The notes: generated by a model not told the origin, from the letters alone. A stretch of DNA of 64,000 bases from Multifurca ochricompacta (GCA_022496185.1 WTXG01000079.1:92858-156857), one strand, 5' to 3'; positions 12,013 through 23,320 are shown, numbered from the stretch's first letter. Translations and numbers: made by a program.

Positions 12013-12264
12013 TCCCTCCATGGTGAAGGCATCAATCATTTAAGTGGAATGAGTTAAATGAGCACACTGCTGTTCACAATTGAATGAACATGTCACCAGC
12101 CAGAGATCCAACTTCTCTAACTCTTTGTGAGCTTTGCGTATGAGTTGTAGATTCGCTTATGCAAGTCTACACACTTCTTGCGTCACTCTCGAGGTCGAGA
12201 ATGTGCTCATGTGGCATGGTGGGAAAGTGAGACTGGTGTACAAAGTCTCCAGATTCCAGCTCCT
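12013..12264 (-). other. CopA 3' untranslated spacer and polypurine tract
   Basis: No open frame. The polypurine tract CATGGAGGGA (minus strand, 12022-12013) abuts the LTR. The spacer is conserved with 21474-21774 of CopB, so it is a normal part of this family. Confidence 0.75.
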
Positions 12265-13944
12265 TCATTCCAGCACTAGTCCAAATCCAGTTACCATGTG
12301 ATCAAAAGATGATCTGGGCAGAGACTTTGTGAGGCCATCTGCCAGCATCTCTCCAGTGGGAGTTTGCACCAAGTCAATCTGGTGTGATTCTACATACTCC
12401 CTAATGGCATGGTACTTTATTGGTATGTGCTTTGATCGCCTTCCTGTGACAGGGTTTAATGCAAGATCTACTGCACCCTTATTGTCACAGTGCAGTTGTA
12501 TGGGTGAAGTAACTTCATATCCCAACTCCTGCATGAATGTCCTATACCACACTGCCTGATTTGAAGCCTCTGCTAGGCTCATATACTCGGCTTCAGTGGT
12601 GGACTGTGCTACTGTCTTCTGTTTCCTGGAACACCAACTAATGGCTCCATTGGCAAGGAAGAAGACATAGCCTGAGGTGGAGTGGCGGTCCTCTTGATCT
12701 CCCCATGAGGAGTCCGCAAAGCCATGAAGGCCTACTTCACCATTCCCTCCAGAATAGCGCAACTTGTAGTCTTTTGTAGCATTTAGATAGGCTAAGACAT
12801 ACTTTGCTAGTCGCATGTGCTGCTGGGAAGGGTTGGAAGCAAATTGGCTAAGGTGTGCAACAGCGAAACTAATGTCAGGTCTGCTTCCAATCTGCACCCA
12901 AAGCAGAGACCCCATTAACTGCTGATACCTCTTAATTTCAGAGGTAGATGCCTGGTCTTCAAACTTGACCAAATGAACATCCACGCCAGAGGGTAGAGGA
13001 GTATATACTGGGTTGGAATCCCCCATTCCAAACCTCTCAACTATTGAAGATACATAGGCAGTCTGGTCAATATCCAGTGTCTTGTTAGGACGATCCCTGG
13101 TGATGTTAACTCCAAGGTAAGACTGGATTTCGCCAAGATCGGTCATCTCATATCGGCTAGATAGAGAGTCCTTCAGCCATTGTATCTTCTTAGTGGAGGA
13201 CCCAAGTATAGTGATGTCATCAACATATAAAATGACGAAAAGTGAACCATCCCCCTCTTGGTGATGATACACATATACTCCTGCATCAGAGTACGTCCGA
13301 GTAAAGCTCAGTTCATTGAGAACTGCATGGAATTGCAAGTTCCATGCTCGGGAAGCTTGTTTGAGGCCATACAGAGCCTTCTGTAGCCTACAAACTTTGG
13401 ACTCTTGTCCAGCAACGACGAAACCAACGGGTTGCTCCATGTAAATCTCCTCATCCAGATCGCCATGTAGGAATGCCGATTTGACATCCATTTGGTGGAT
13501 TTCCCAATCCTCAAGCGTGGCCAACGCTAATAATAGTCTAAGAGACTCAAATCTGGCTACTGGGGAGAAGGTTTCATCGAAGTCCACCCCCTCTATTTGG
13601 GTGAACCCTTTTGCTACAAGCCTAGCACGAAAGCGTCCATCTGCTTTCAATTTAAAGACCCATTTGGACTTTACAGCCTTTCTACCTTCAGGAAGGTCTT
13701 CAAGGCGCCACACTTTAAGTTTTTCTAAGGCATCAATTTCATATTGACATGCCTCAAGCCAATCACTGGCATTATCAGACTCCATTGCTTCTTTAAAAGT
13801 AAGAGGATCCCTGTAAGGCGATCCTGCAGCATTGAGTAGATCCATCTGACCAAGTCTGGAAGAACCCTGCACAAACTCTGCATTATCCTCATTGTAGAAG
13901 CGAGGATTCAGACGACGATTGCGATTGGGACGTGCAGTATCCAA
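12265..13944 (-). CDS. pol: CopA RT and RNase H
   Basis: Intact 559-codon minus-strand frame, the C-terminal part of the Copia polyprotein. The RT_2 domain begins near residue 60 (WKLEDLPEG-like, KSKWVFKLKADG). QMDVKSAFLHGDLDEEIYM and the catalytic YVDDITI (about residue 240) follow. RNase H has DSSWGDQEDRHSTSGYVFF, STTEAEYMSLAEA, CDNKGAVDLALNP and KHIPIKYHAIREY. The frame ends GFGLVLE at 12265, like CopB. It is not an independent gene: the methionine at 13944 is internal, and upstream linker codons (13945-14374) are shifted. Confidence 0.92.
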   Translation of the reverse strand: MDTARPNRNRRLNPRFYNEDNAEFVQGSSRLGQMDLLNAAGSPYRDPLTFKEAMESDNASDWLEACQYEIDALEKLKVWRLEDLPEGRKAVKSKWVFKLKADGRFRARLVAKGFTQIEGVDFDETFSPVARFESLRLLLALATLEDWEIHQMDVKSAFLHGDLDEEIYMEQPVGFVVAGQESKVCRLQKALYGLKQASRAWNLQFHAVLNELSFTRTYSDAGVYVYHHQEGDGSLFVILYVDDITILGSSTKKIQWLKDSLSSRYEMTDLGEIQSYLGVNITRDRPNKTLDIDQTAYVSSIVERFGMGDSNPVYTPLPSGVDVHLVKFEDQASTSEIKRYQQLMGSLLWVQIGSRPDISFAVAHLSQFASNPSQQHMRLAKYVLAYLNATKDYKLRYSGGNGEVGLHGFADSSWGDQEDRHSTSGYVFFLANGAISWCSRKQKTVAQSTTEAEYMSLAEASNQAVWYRTFMQELGYEVTSPIQLHCDNKGAVDLALNPVTGRRSKHIPIKYHAIREYVESHQIDLVQTPTGEMLADGLTKSLPRSSFDHMVTGFGLVLE

Positions 13945-14374
13945 GTCTAAATCTTCTTGGATTGCCCTATCTCGTCGTTCAGAGCGTGGACTTGTCCTCT
14001 GAAAGTTAGGTTGAGGAATTCTGTCAGCAATCCTTTGTGATTTTCTGATTGCACAGGTTCTTTTGGAGGGGAGGATGGTTCCATAATTGAGATGGAGGGG
14101 TCTGATATATAGTCTGAGGGTGTGTGGTGTCTACGTTACATGTGGGTGTGGTAGGCTGAGGTGGTAGTTGAGGAGGTACTATGTCCTCCTGTTCCTCTTC
14201 CAGGTCTTCCTCTGCTGAGGAGCCTCAGGAACATGTGTAGCTGCTGCTGGTGGTGGCTGGACATCGCCACCAGGTAAAGTAAATGAGCCACCTTCTCAGG
14301 TTGCTCTATAGATTATCTGCTCTGCTGTCCTTGACAGAGCGGGATGGGAAGGATCTCTCATCAAATGTAACATC
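13945..14374 (-). pseudogene. CopA linker between integrase and RT, frameshifted
   Basis: Codons between integrase and RT lie in changing frames, with acidic and Pro-rich text, as is usual for the variable Copia linker. No further domain is visible. Confidence 0.5.
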
Positions 14375-15198
14375 TCATGAAAAGACGAGAGACCGGATAC
14401 GACTATCCCAAAGTGTATAGCCCTTAGAAGTAGGCTCATATCCGACAAAGATGGCTTCCCTGGCTTTGGGATCTAGTTTACGCCGCTTGCCCTCTGGAAC
14501 ATGATAATAGGCTTTGCAACCAAAGACCTTAAAATACGAGACATCTGGTTTGTTCCCAACCAGAAGCTCAAGCGGAGTTTTCCACTTATTAGAACGGATG
14601 GGAGTTCTGTTATATATATGACATGCTGTCTCGACAGCACACTCCCAGAAGCCAAGAGACAGGCCTGCATCGTGCAGCATGCTAGTGCCTTTTTCCATAA
14701 TGGTTCTGTTGAACCTCTTGGCCCTTCCATTCTGTTGTGGACTATACGGCATCGTAAGTTTATGCTCTATGCCATAATCTTCAAGCGTTGCCTTCAGCGC
14801 CTTGTTCACATACTCGCCACCACGATCTGTATGAAGACACTTAATTTTATGATTGAATTTATTTTCGAGTAGTGTCTTTAGTTTATTAAAAACTGGTGTG
14901 AACAGATCTTTAGACTTCATTGGAACGATTAAAGCGTATCTGCTAAAATCATCCAAGAAGGTGGCAAAGTATAGATTCCCTTGTATTGAACTGCACTGCA
15001 AGGGACCTACGAGATCACTATGAAGGATCTCAAGGGGGGCTGATGCGCGTTTTGAAGATGGGGGAAATGGAAGACGATGGGACTTGCCCATTTCACAGCC
15101 ATAACATGGCTTGTCTTCCACTTGGCTATCATTAATTTGAGGCCTTTAACTGCCTCAGGAGCATATCTTTTCAGGGCTTCTTTAGACATATGGCCCAT
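14375..15198 (-). pseudogene. CopA integrase with zinc finger
   Basis: The zinc-finger part (MGHMSKEALKRYAPEAVKGL, 15198 onward) is followed after a frameshift by CYGCEMGKSHRLPFP. The rve core is in one frame (15121-14375): ILHSDLVGP (first D), CLHTDRGGEYVN (second D), YSPQQNGRAKRFNRT. In the last motif the catalytic Glu position of RAER reads Lys, a likely inactivating change. FKVFGCKAYYHVPEGKR follows, typical of Copia. Confidence 0.88.
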
Positions 15199-15661
15199 TC
15201 TTTGATGCCAGATTTCTAGTGAGGCAGATGCAGATGCATGGACTACTTAGGACGTGTTTGCCTAGTACCCAATACAATTTGCCAAACTTCCATGCTTCCG
15301 CTATTATATTATCGCCATATTTAATTGTTGCCTTCTTATTATCTAAGAACACAGTTGCCCCTTTTTCTACTAGGGCACTGGCGGAGAGTATTTTATGTCC
15401 TCCAGGCATGTGGAGCACATTGCTCAATTCCAAGTCATAACCTTGATCAGTCCTGATGATCACAGTGCCAACTCCATTTGTTTTGACTACAGAGTTGTCA
15501 CCTAGTGATACTTCATGGGTGTGATCAACTCTATATGTATCGAAGTCTTCAAGGTTGGGACTGAAATGAGCCGTTGCTCCACTATCAAGCATCCAATAAT
15601 CTGAGTTGATGTCCAGATTATAGGTGTGTACATAAAGGCGAATGCGAGGTGCTTCAAGCAC
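15182..15661 (-). pseudogene. CopA protease region
   Basis: Aspartic protease of the Copia type: YWMLDSGATAHFSPNLEDFD about 25 residues into the frame. The conserved VSLGDNSVVKTNGVGTV and LSNVLHMPGGHKILSASAL follow. The frame then loses phase near 15230, before the integrase zinc finger. Confidence 0.85.
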
Positions 15662-15682
15662 CTCCTCTATTTTGCCACTCCA

Positions 15683-16572
15683 TTAACTACGGTGGCTATA
15701 GTATTTACTGTTGGGCCTCAGCCCTCTTCTTGTTCCCTGCCTTGCCTTTTTGGCATTTTCCAGGTCCTTCTTCTTCTTTGCACAAGCATTGGACTTGTGT
15801 CCAGGCTTTTGGCAATAGAAGCAGACCACCCCTTGTGAACCAGGGGCAGCAGCGGGAAGTGGTGATAAATTTGTAGGTTTTTTAGTTTTGACAGGTGCAG
15901 CCTTAGATAGGACTGCACTACCACTTCCTGAGGGACCTGCCAGGCGACTTTCCTCATTTAGGAACCTCTGCACAAGGTCCTGAGGAGAGAGCCTCTGGAT
16001 CGCCAGAGGCCAGTATGGAGCCGGCAATGGCACTGTAGGATCAGGGAGAGCTTTCAGCAATATGAAGCTCATCTGGAGGTCATTGACCTCCATCCCATTC
16101 TCCCTAAGGGTACTCCTGGCATCCAGGACCTTTTGTAATTGGGTCCTGAATGTCTGTCCTTCATCAAGACGGAAGGACACCAGGGCAAGCCACAATTATA
16201 TGTGGCCATGCTACCTACAGAGCCATAAAGCCGCTCCAACTTATTATACTTCTCACTAAGAGAAGGATAATTGGCATCAGAGGCTACTTGGGAGTAGACC
16301 TCTTGGGTGACGTTAAGAAAGAGGAGCCCAATTAGCATTTCCTCTTCTCCCATCCATTCCCTAAGGATGGGATCAATGACTTCCTTCTGCATTTTCTCCT
16401 TTTCCTCCTTGTCCTCTGGGAGGAGGGGCATATCAGGGTAAGGCGTAAGAATGTGCCTCCTGAGCCCATTCATCCTCAAAAGGGCATTGAAGTTGGCAGA
16501 CCAAACCTGCCAGTTGGAGCCATCAAGGCGCTCCATCTTGGAGGAGGGAGGGAAGACAATTGAAGACGGCAT
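15683..16572 (-). pseudogene. gag: CopA gag
   Basis: ATG at 16572 (MPSSIVFPPSSKMERLDGSN), then the Copia Gag (UBN2-like) pattern WQVWSANFNALLRMNGLRRH. A one-base shift near 16195 (after GSVGSMATYN) moves the frame to the part with LALVSFRLDEGQTF, ending in a zinc knuckle CFYCQKPGHKSNAC and a basic tail. It stops at 15683, close to the protease frame. Gag and pol were probably one polyprotein. Confidence 0.88.
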
Positions 16573-17504
16573 TTTGAGATGTTATAAGTGTTCCTGGTTC
16601 CAAGGAGCAGTTAGAACCAGTGCCCAGGTCTCGCTTAAGAGTGCCACCCCATACTGTGGCGCTATGCTTCAGAACCTAAGAAGGTCCGCCTCTGTTGTGC
16701 GACTTCTAGGTATAGTAAAGCTGTCTAGTGCAATCTTGTAACTAGACATAAGCTCTGGTAGACTAGCCAGAGTGTCTAGTGTAAACAAGACTGGGAGTCA
16801 TGTCATGGAGGAGCCAACCGCAAGTTCCATTAGAGACAAAGGGTGTATAGCCCTTCCTCTAATGCTGGTGGTGGAGTCCATGATTAAGCCCTAGATGATT
16901 GGGGCCATGACTGAGTAGATGTCTAGTCTGTCTCTGGTAGGGCATGGTTACCCTACAAAGGCAATGAATACTTATGCCCAGAGATGAAGACTATATCTAC
17001 TATGTATAGACTATAGTAGTGCAGCCTACTTGTATCGAGCCCAAGCGTCATGGGATGACTACCCATGCCTTGTTCTAGACCCTAAACTCTACCTGCAGGT
17101 CGCTAAACCTGGCTTACGGATCGAGCCAAGCATTAACTGGACTTAAAGCCACAAGCTTCTGGCTATAGGCCTACTAAAGCTATCTATGGGACGAAAACCC
17201 AGCTACAACTATGAAGTTACTAATACCTAGTGCGCACTCAAGGAGCTCAAGATGTTTCACCCGCTTAGGGTCCCTCATCATCTTTTGCAAGAACCCCGAA
17301 GGGCTAGCCAAACAGTTCAGGATGAGCAGTAAACTGCGTCATCCTGTGGGGTGTTAAGGTGCACAGACGGTAAATAAGAAAGCTCACTGGAAGAAGCTAG
17401 TGGGAAAGACTTGAAAGCTTTTGTGAGCTTGTGTGCGAAGAGCGAGTTGGGCTGTAATGAACGAAGGGAATTACAGATCAGTATGAGCGGCAGGGCCCAT
17501 AACC
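16573..17504 (-). other. CopA 5' leader, non-coding
   Basis: About 930 bases between the primer site and the gag ATG with no convincing frame. It contains scattered copies of TCTAGT. Nothing else recognised; length fits a structured untranslated leader. Confidence 0.6.
17491..17504 (-). promoter_or_regulatory. CopA primer binding site for half initiator tRNA
   Basis: On the minus strand GGTTATGGGCCCTG follows the LTR directly. It is complementary to the anticodon arm of initiator tRNA-Met (CAGGGCCCATAACC), the site known for Drosophila copia, not to a tRNA 3' end. The same 14 bases occur next to the CopC LTR. Confidence 0.85.
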
Positions 17505-18016
17505 TGTCAAACAATCATGCTGCTGGTTATACTGACTGTGGTTAGTAGCGGTGAGGCTAAACAAAGACAAGTACTTCAGAGGTTAGAAGAACTCTGTATT
17601 ACTATCTACACACCTAAACAAAGACAAGTCTAATATAATAGGTTAGTCTATAGGTAGTGAGAGAGTAGAGTAAAGGGAACTTACACTTCAGAGGTTAGAA
17701 GAACTCTGAAGTGGAAGAGACGAAACAGACACCCTTATATACCCATAGGGGCCAGGGGAAATGGTCTGTGCGCACTGGGAATAAGTCCACAAGTGCCGGA
17801 CAATAAACAGAGAGGGATAAAGGCGATTAGCCAAAGAGATATCACATGCTTACTGCGCATTACTAAGTCCATCACTAATCAGCTGAGTAAGGTGAGAAAG
17901 AAGTGTAATAAAGATAACATAAAAAGTCCGATACTCCGAGATCTAATCTAATCTAATCTACAGCTGAAGCGAACCTTAGATGCCTGAAGCATCTCCAGAC
18001 ACGTCCTGTGTCAACA
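17505..18016 (-). repeat. CopA 5' LTR
   Basis: 512 bp, one base different from the 3' LTR at 11501-12012 as far as I can read. Same TATA box and stem-loop order. Confidence 0.95.
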
Positions 18017-18021
18017 GGTGT

Positions 18022-18931
18022 TCTCCACAGTATAGGCATTTATGTGTCAGTAATCCTGGACAGGTTGAAGCTTGCCATCTTTCTTTTTGATGAAGAAGAA
18101 AGGTGATGCATATGGGGACTTAGATGGGCAAATATATCCCTTTGCCAGGTGTTCTTTGAGGAACATGGTTAATGCTGTTTGTTCTGTCTGGGATAGTGGG
18201 TAAATTTTGCAATCGATTGCTGCTGGTGTTTCAGGCACAAATTCAATGGCATGATCCCATGGTCGTGCTGGTGGGAAACATTGCGACTCCTCTTCTGAGA
18301 ACACCCTCCAGTGCCAGTGGTATGTCTCCAGTACTATCTCTTTAAAGGTCTTTTCCACATGCCCTTCCACTGCTTTCTGTGCTAGTTCTGATGCTTTGGT
18401 AACATAGCAGTGACCAGGGTCATCTTCTTCACTGTCCTCCACTTGTATCACCACATGTCAGGCAGCATAGTCATATCCCAATGATGTTATGATGACAGGA
18501 TAGAACTCCTTGTCCATGGTTGTGTCACTCCAGTTAATCCATGGTTCAAAAGCTGCCAACCATGGATACCCTAAAATGAGGTCTTCATCCCCTAAGTTGG
18601 TGACAAGGAAGCAGATAGCTTTCATCTTCTCTCCTACTTGGACATTGAGATTGGTATAATGCATGATTTTTCCAGCTCAGTTGGCTGTTCCATCAATGTT
18701 CCAGATATTCTTTTCTTGGGGAAGTTCCAGCATTCCCAGGCCCATGGTCCTTGCCATTTGTGGGCTGATAAAGTTGTTGGTGGCTCCTGAATCAATCAGG
18801 ATGTCACGATCAGCTGTTTTCTGTGTAGTCTCGAAATGTACTGGTATTTTCAAAGATTTGAAGTGACTAGTATACACAGAGGTTACATGTAATGCTTGAG
18901 CCCAGGCCGATGGGGTTGAGCCAATCAAAAA
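18022..18931 (-). pseudogene. pol: GypA-2 pol, 5' part (protease and N-terminal RT)
   Basis: Minus strand. The -1 frame opens at the GGATTTT heptamer (18934-18928) and reads through IGSTPSAWAQALHVTSVYTS to the protease LIDSGATNNFISPQMART (about 18790). EKNIWNIDGTAN and DEDLILGYPWLAAFEP follow. RT N-terminus: [12 protein letters not shown] and [20 protein letters not shown] (18140-18060). It stops at the CopA LTR; the next codons resume at 11495. CGA-to-TGA changes break it at several points. Confidence 0.9.
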
Positions 18932-20436
18932 TCCTTTTTCATGAATGCCTTTTCTACCAGGATGGCTCGCACTTCTTCACTTTCTTTCATCATGTTTGCC
19001 CATATGTCATGGGCCTTCTCCTCTTTTGTTCACTTGTCCACTGCAGGTGGATTGTTAGAAATGGGAGTTGGGGCAGTAGTGGCCTCAGCTACAAGTGCTC
19101 CCTTCTTGGGACAATCCTGTGACATATGTCCTTGAGCTTTACACTGAAAGCACCTCCCTTCCTTCATCAGCGTTTGCCGCTCATCTTCTGTGAGTGTGGC
19201 TCATGCTCTGGTTCTATCAGCAGATGTGTCCATGGCATTTGGGTCTCATTGAGAGGTAGGTTTGACTCCGAACACTGCCTTCCACTGGTCTCGCATCTTT
19301 CCTTTCTTGGTCTTGATCCCAAAATGTGTTTGGAAATTGAGATAGTCTTGCTGCTGTTGTCATGCAGCATTGATCCACTGGGTCCAGTTATGGGGATGGT
19401 GAAACTGGATAATATTTTTGACAAGTGGGTTTGGAAGTCCCTGGGAAAAGAGGTCCAGGGTTGCTTCTTCATCCACATTGTATCCAGCTCTGTTGGTGGT
19501 GCTTTGAAACTTGGCAACATAGCCATCCAAATCCCCTTTTTCCATCCAAAGGCCCTTCAACTCTTGGGCTGCCTTCTGCTTTGCCTGCCCATCAGTGTAG
19601 GCATCTTTAAATCTTTGGGCAACAACATCCCACAGTCCTTTGTTTGTAGTGGGACTTCCTCCTTCCACCTGGTTGTTTAACCATTCCAGCTGCTCCATAG
19701 TCCAGTCATCAACCAATTCCCCTCAAATTAATGAGAGAAATAAGTTGGTTCGTTGGAAGGGGTTTACAATTTGGGGAACATCATGGTTGAAGTTTCTAAA
19801 GGTTGTAAACTCCAACATGAATTTCCTACTCTGGGAGCGATCTCCTGTAAATGTCTGGGGGAGTACTCCTGAGAGCCACCCTGATGATGGGGGATTCCCA
19901 GGGGTGGTAATTGTAGGGATGGATGGGGGAGGAGGGGGAGGAGGAGCAGGAGCCAGGATCTGTGCGGCGATGGTCGACATTTTGTGTTGGGTGATGGTAT
20001 GTGTGGATTGGAGAGATATCGTGGGAGTTGTCAATGCAGGGGCTCTGATCATGACAACTTCCGGTGCAACCAGGGTGGTAGCAGCTGCTAATACTGGTGT
20101 GTCTTTGCTACTTTTGTCTATGAATTCTTTGTTTTCTGAGTTGGTGACAACAGTGGGAGGGTTTTCTCTCCACGGTCCTAGTCCGAATTCAGGTGGTGCT
20201 GGTCGGGTTGTTACCCAGGAATTTTGGCTATCCAAGTATCGGATACAATACCAAACCCTTCTTTCATTGTCATATTCTACCAGTTGGTATCTTCCATCGT
20301 GATAGACGTAGTATCCAAACTCGGTTTCAAAGTCTTTCCAAGCGGCAGAGCCAAGTACTTGTTGTGAAAGATTATTCTTGTCTCTGCATTCAATAAGTTC
20401 TTCTTTAAACAGGGTCTGACTGTGGCTGGAAGCCAT
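18925..20436 (-). pseudogene. gag: GypA-2 gag
   Basis: ATG at 20436, MASSHSQTLFKEELIE. The N-terminal domain includes FGYYVYHDGRYQLVEYDNE, then the conserved internal MSTIAAQ and a Pro run (20010-19920). The capsid region follows (VDDWTMEQLEWLNNQVEGG, 19716 onward). The zinc-knuckle region is near 19140, and TGA at 18927-18925 follows the frameshift heptamer. The ATG itself seems to come from CpG decay of a GTG start (see findings). A TGA follows SLI at 19723, with CpG loss throughout. Confidence 0.88.
18928..18934 (-). promoter_or_regulatory. GypA-2 -1 frameshift heptamer GGATTTT
   Basis: In the gag frame the codons read AAG GAT TTT TGA; pol continues in the -1 frame. Same site in GypA-1, GypA-3, GypB and GypD. 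Confidence 0.7.
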
Positions 20437-20455
20437 GATGAGAGACTCAACTTGA

Positions 20456-21050
20456 TATTACGTCTGGTGCAGGACATTCCACATGACTTGTGTGACAGCA
20501 TTCGTTGATAGGCAGATAAGAAGCCAATGGGGCCTCTTGGAGTTGTAATGGAATGAGTCAAAGTCAAAGGGGCTGCTCCCTAGGATGATGTTAAGTGGAC
20601 AAGTGCTGAAAGCACTGAGACAGACGAGTCAGAGATTCACAGGAGATGTCCAGAAGACAAGCACCGATGTATTCAATAAGTCGAGTCTGAGGTCTACAAT
20701 GTAACTACAGTGGACTTATATACATAATCAGGTGAGCGTCTAAAGATAAGCAATCTTGGAGTCATGTGGGCCCAAATATACAAAAGTGTAGGGCGTAAAG
20801 CCAAGCTTCTGATAGGGAATTAAGTAAGTGTCCGGTCGTAAAGATAAGAGGATAAGAAGATAAGAAGATAAGAGGTAATCATAGACAAACAGTATGTACA
20901 CAAGTCCAATCAGCAGTCACGGGGATGGGAGTAATGCATGTGAGGGGTCCCAGGAGGGGGACATAATGAGGAAGTGTAATGTTTGTGGGTGAGTGGGGTC
21001 TTCGCTGGGGAGGGTAAAGAAAAGAGGGCTACTGGGCCCTGGTTGTAACA
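20456..21050 (-). repeat. GypA-2 5' LTR
   Basis: 595 bp; GATAAG cluster at 20841-20874; TATA box on the minus strand near 20720; self-primer AGACTCGACTT at 20688-20678. Its partner site AAGTTGAGTCT lies at 20453-20443, 2 nt past the LTR. The pair is complementary with one G-U. Confidence 0.93.
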
Positions 21051-21473
21051 ACTGCCACTCTACCTCAGGCTATGTGTACTTCTTAGCTAATGGTGCCATA
21101 TCTTGGTGTTCCAGAAAGCAGAAGACAGTAGCACAGTCCACCACTGAAGCCGAATATATGAGCCTCTCTGAGGCTGCAAATCAGGCAGCGTGGTATAGGA
21201 CTTTTATGGAGGAATTAGGGTATGAGGTATCCTCCCCTATATTACTCCACTGTGACAACAAGGGTGCTGTAGATTTAGCATTAAACCCCATCACAGGAAG
21301 GCAGTCAAAGCACATACCTATCAAGTACCATGCCATTAGGGGGTACATAGAATCACACATGATAGAGTTAGTGTGAACCCCCACTGGCAAGATGCTGGCA
21401 GATGGCTTCACAAAGTCTCTACCAAGAGCATCCTTTGACATTATGGTCAATGGACTTGGATTAGTGCTGGAAT
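21051..21473 (+). pseudogene. pol: CopB RNase H, 3' part
   Basis: Continues the frame of 6738-7036: HSTSGYVYFLANGAISWCS, STTEAEYMSLSEA, CDNKGAVDLALNP, KHIPIKYHAIRGY, ending GLGLVLE with TGA near 21473. One internal TGA follows MIELV (CGA to TGA). Very close to CopA at the protein level. Confidence 0.93.
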
Positions 21474-21774
21474 GAGAGAGCTGGAATCTGGAGACTTCGT
21501 ATACCAGTCTCACTTTCCCACCATGAGCATGTTCTCAACCTTGAGAGTGATGCAAGAAGTGTGTAGAGTTTCAGTTTGCATAAGCGAATCACCTTGATAT
21601 GCCTCTGAACACTACACTTCTCATCAACTCATTCTTGTCAAGTTGTTGACTCATTCTCAACATTGACAACCTGAGACAAGCTCCTGGCTGGCAATATGCT
21701 CATTCAATTGTGATGGCAGTGTGCTCATCCAACTCATTTCCCATCCATGACCAGATGCCTTCAGCATGGAGGGA
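21474..21774 (+). other. CopB 3' spacer and polypurine tract
   Basis: Non-coding; homologous to 12013-12264 of CopA. Polypurine tract CATGGAGGGA at 21765-21774 abuts the LTR. Confidence 0.8.
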
Positions 21775-22284
21775 TGTTGAACACTGAATGTGTTCGGTGA
21801 TGCTTCAGGCATCAGGAGATTAGATTAGCTACTTTGTGAATTAGATTAGATATCAGAGTTTCAGACTTTTTACTATATCATTATTACTTTCTTTCTCACA
21901 TTCTGCAGTAGCTGACTGATGTACCTTAGTAATGGTGTACAAGCATGTGATTACCAATTGGCCAATGGCCTTTATCCCTCTTGTTTATTGTCCAGCACTT
22001 GTGGACTTATTCCCAGTGCACACAGACCATTTCCCCTGGCCCCCATGGGTATATAAGGGTGTCTGTTTTGTCTTCTACACTTCAGAGTTCTTCTAACATC
22101 TGAAGTGTAAGCCCCCTCTTTACTATCTACTTAGCTATTAGACTAACATTCTCTATATAGAACTTTCTTTGTCTAGGTCAGTAGTATAGTTAATAGAGTT
22201 CTTCTAACATCTGAAGTAACTTTCTTTGTCTAGCCTTAAACACTAACCTACAGTCAGTATGCTGTGCACCTTGCCTGTTCATCA
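21775..22284 (+). repeat. CopB 3' LTR
   Basis: About 510 bp, TGTTGAACACTG...TTCATCA. It has TATATAAGGG near 22051, then a 10-bp stem-loop at 22077-22108 (ACACTTCAGA/TCTGAAGTGT), partly repeated downstream. The right boundary is placed by comparison with 38281. Confidence 0.88.
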
Positions 22285-22579
22285 CTCAGCTCAAAGACCC
22301 CAGTCTTAAGATCTTGTGTTCATTAGCCATAGACCCAGGAATCCAAGCTATCTTTCTTTGCTACACATTGTGTTGCAATTGTCTAAACACCTGAACTATT
22401 GAACTCCAGAATGACTAGGCTAACAAGCATAACACAGGGGGCCAGGGAGGGTATCTGTTATGCTTCACCATGATGTCACTATATACTACCCTTTCTTTTC
22501 TCTTTTTCTACTCCACATTCTCCACTTGTTTCGATGTGCATAGCAGCATCTTCAACATGTATGACATCACTGCTACATA
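22285..22579. other. Unassigned spacer right of CopB
   Basis: About 290 bases without a recognisable frame, repeat or RNA gene. It may be ordinary genomic DNA; it ends in the TA target of Tc-1. Confidence 0.4.
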
Positions 22580-22798
22580 CAGTGGGTCAAAAAACCATCC
22601 CAATGTTTGCACCATTTCTAGTATTCACTCTATAGCACCTCAGCAATTAGGAATCTGGTTATGGTGTAGCTGTATGTCTGAACGCCCTGCTTCCTGGCTA
22701 CCATGCCCAATTTGGATCAAAGAAATTGGCCATCATATAAGCATTTTATGATCAAATCAAATCAATCAATCATTGGGACAGTTTTTTGACCCATATTT

Positions 22799-23320
22799 CA
22801 AATCCACTATCTGCCCAATTACTACTTTATTTCACCCCTTTTTGCCTTGCTAACTCCTTGAATCCTTTTAGTCATCATTTCTATAACCTTTTACCATCAT
22901 TCTGGTGCATTTTTATTCCACTCCTCCACCACCCTCTCCCACAACTCAGGTACCCCCTTGACTGGTTAAGAACCTTCTTCAGATCCACCCAGAGGAGTCC
23001 AATGGGGCTAATATTTCAAGGGATTGGGCTATCCATACCAGGCTTCAATATTCCTGTCTTAAAACTGCTGGCTTGCCTTCTTGGAATTGTGTTTTGGGTC
23101 ATTGTCCTGCTGAAACATGGTTTCACCCTCCACCATTTCCCAACTTTTCAAACCTTTCCACCACTCTGCCATCCAAAATATCACAGTACTGGCATGAATT
23201 CATGATCCCCTGAACCCCTGTAAGCATTCCTAGTCCATTCCACCCCATACAAGACCAATACCATAAGTTCTTCCTCCTCCATGCTTGACTGTCAGGGTGG
23301 TGGTTCTGTCAGAGAGTGGT
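22799..23320 (-). pseudogene. Tc-1 transposase C-terminal half, left arm copy
   Basis: On the minus strand this is the mirror of the right arm. It encodes the same Tc1 C-terminal part (FQQDNDPKHNSKKAS, then VPELWERVVEEWN) with stop codons. Two open frames of 139 codons on the opposite strand (22786-23205 and 23549-23968) are near-identical antisense shadows of the two copies. Confidence 0.82.

Larger units (their letters stand above)
11501..18016 (-). mobile_element. CopA, full-length Ty1/Copia element
   Basis: 6516 bp with two 512-bp LTRs (11501-12012, 17505-18016) that I could distinguish by one base (GATTGGCC against GATTAGCC). It is flanked by the perfect 5-bp duplication GGTGT (11496-11500, 18017-18021). 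Minus-strand order is LTR, half-tRNA primer site, leader, gag, protease, integrase, RT, RNase H, polypurine tract, LTR. Near-identical LTRs mean a recent insertion, yet the polyprotein has frameshifts, so it may have moved with proteins supplied in trans. Confidence 0.96.
7037..21050 (-). mobile_element. GypA-2, full-length Gypsy chromovirus split by CopA
   Basis: Two 595-bp LTRs at 7037-7631 and 20456-21050 are flanked by the 5-bp duplication ACTGC (7032-7036, 21051-21055). Removing CopA and its duplicated five bases leaves about 7.49 kb, matching GypA-3 (7480 bp). The LTRs differ at roughly 3 percent of sites by eye, and most differences are CG against TG or CA. Coding parts are strongly CpG-depleted and carry many TGA codons where sister copies have CGA. 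Not expected to be autonomous. Confidence 0.95.

Noticed and set aside
17491..17504. A tRNA gene fragment
   Set aside because: Only the 14-base anticodon-arm complement is present, directly at the LTR; no cloverleaf can be built. It is a primer binding site.
7037..21050. Repeated LTR blocks as a CRISPR-like or satellite array
   Set aside because: Few copies, hundreds of bases long, each with TG/CA ends and target duplications; they are LTRs.
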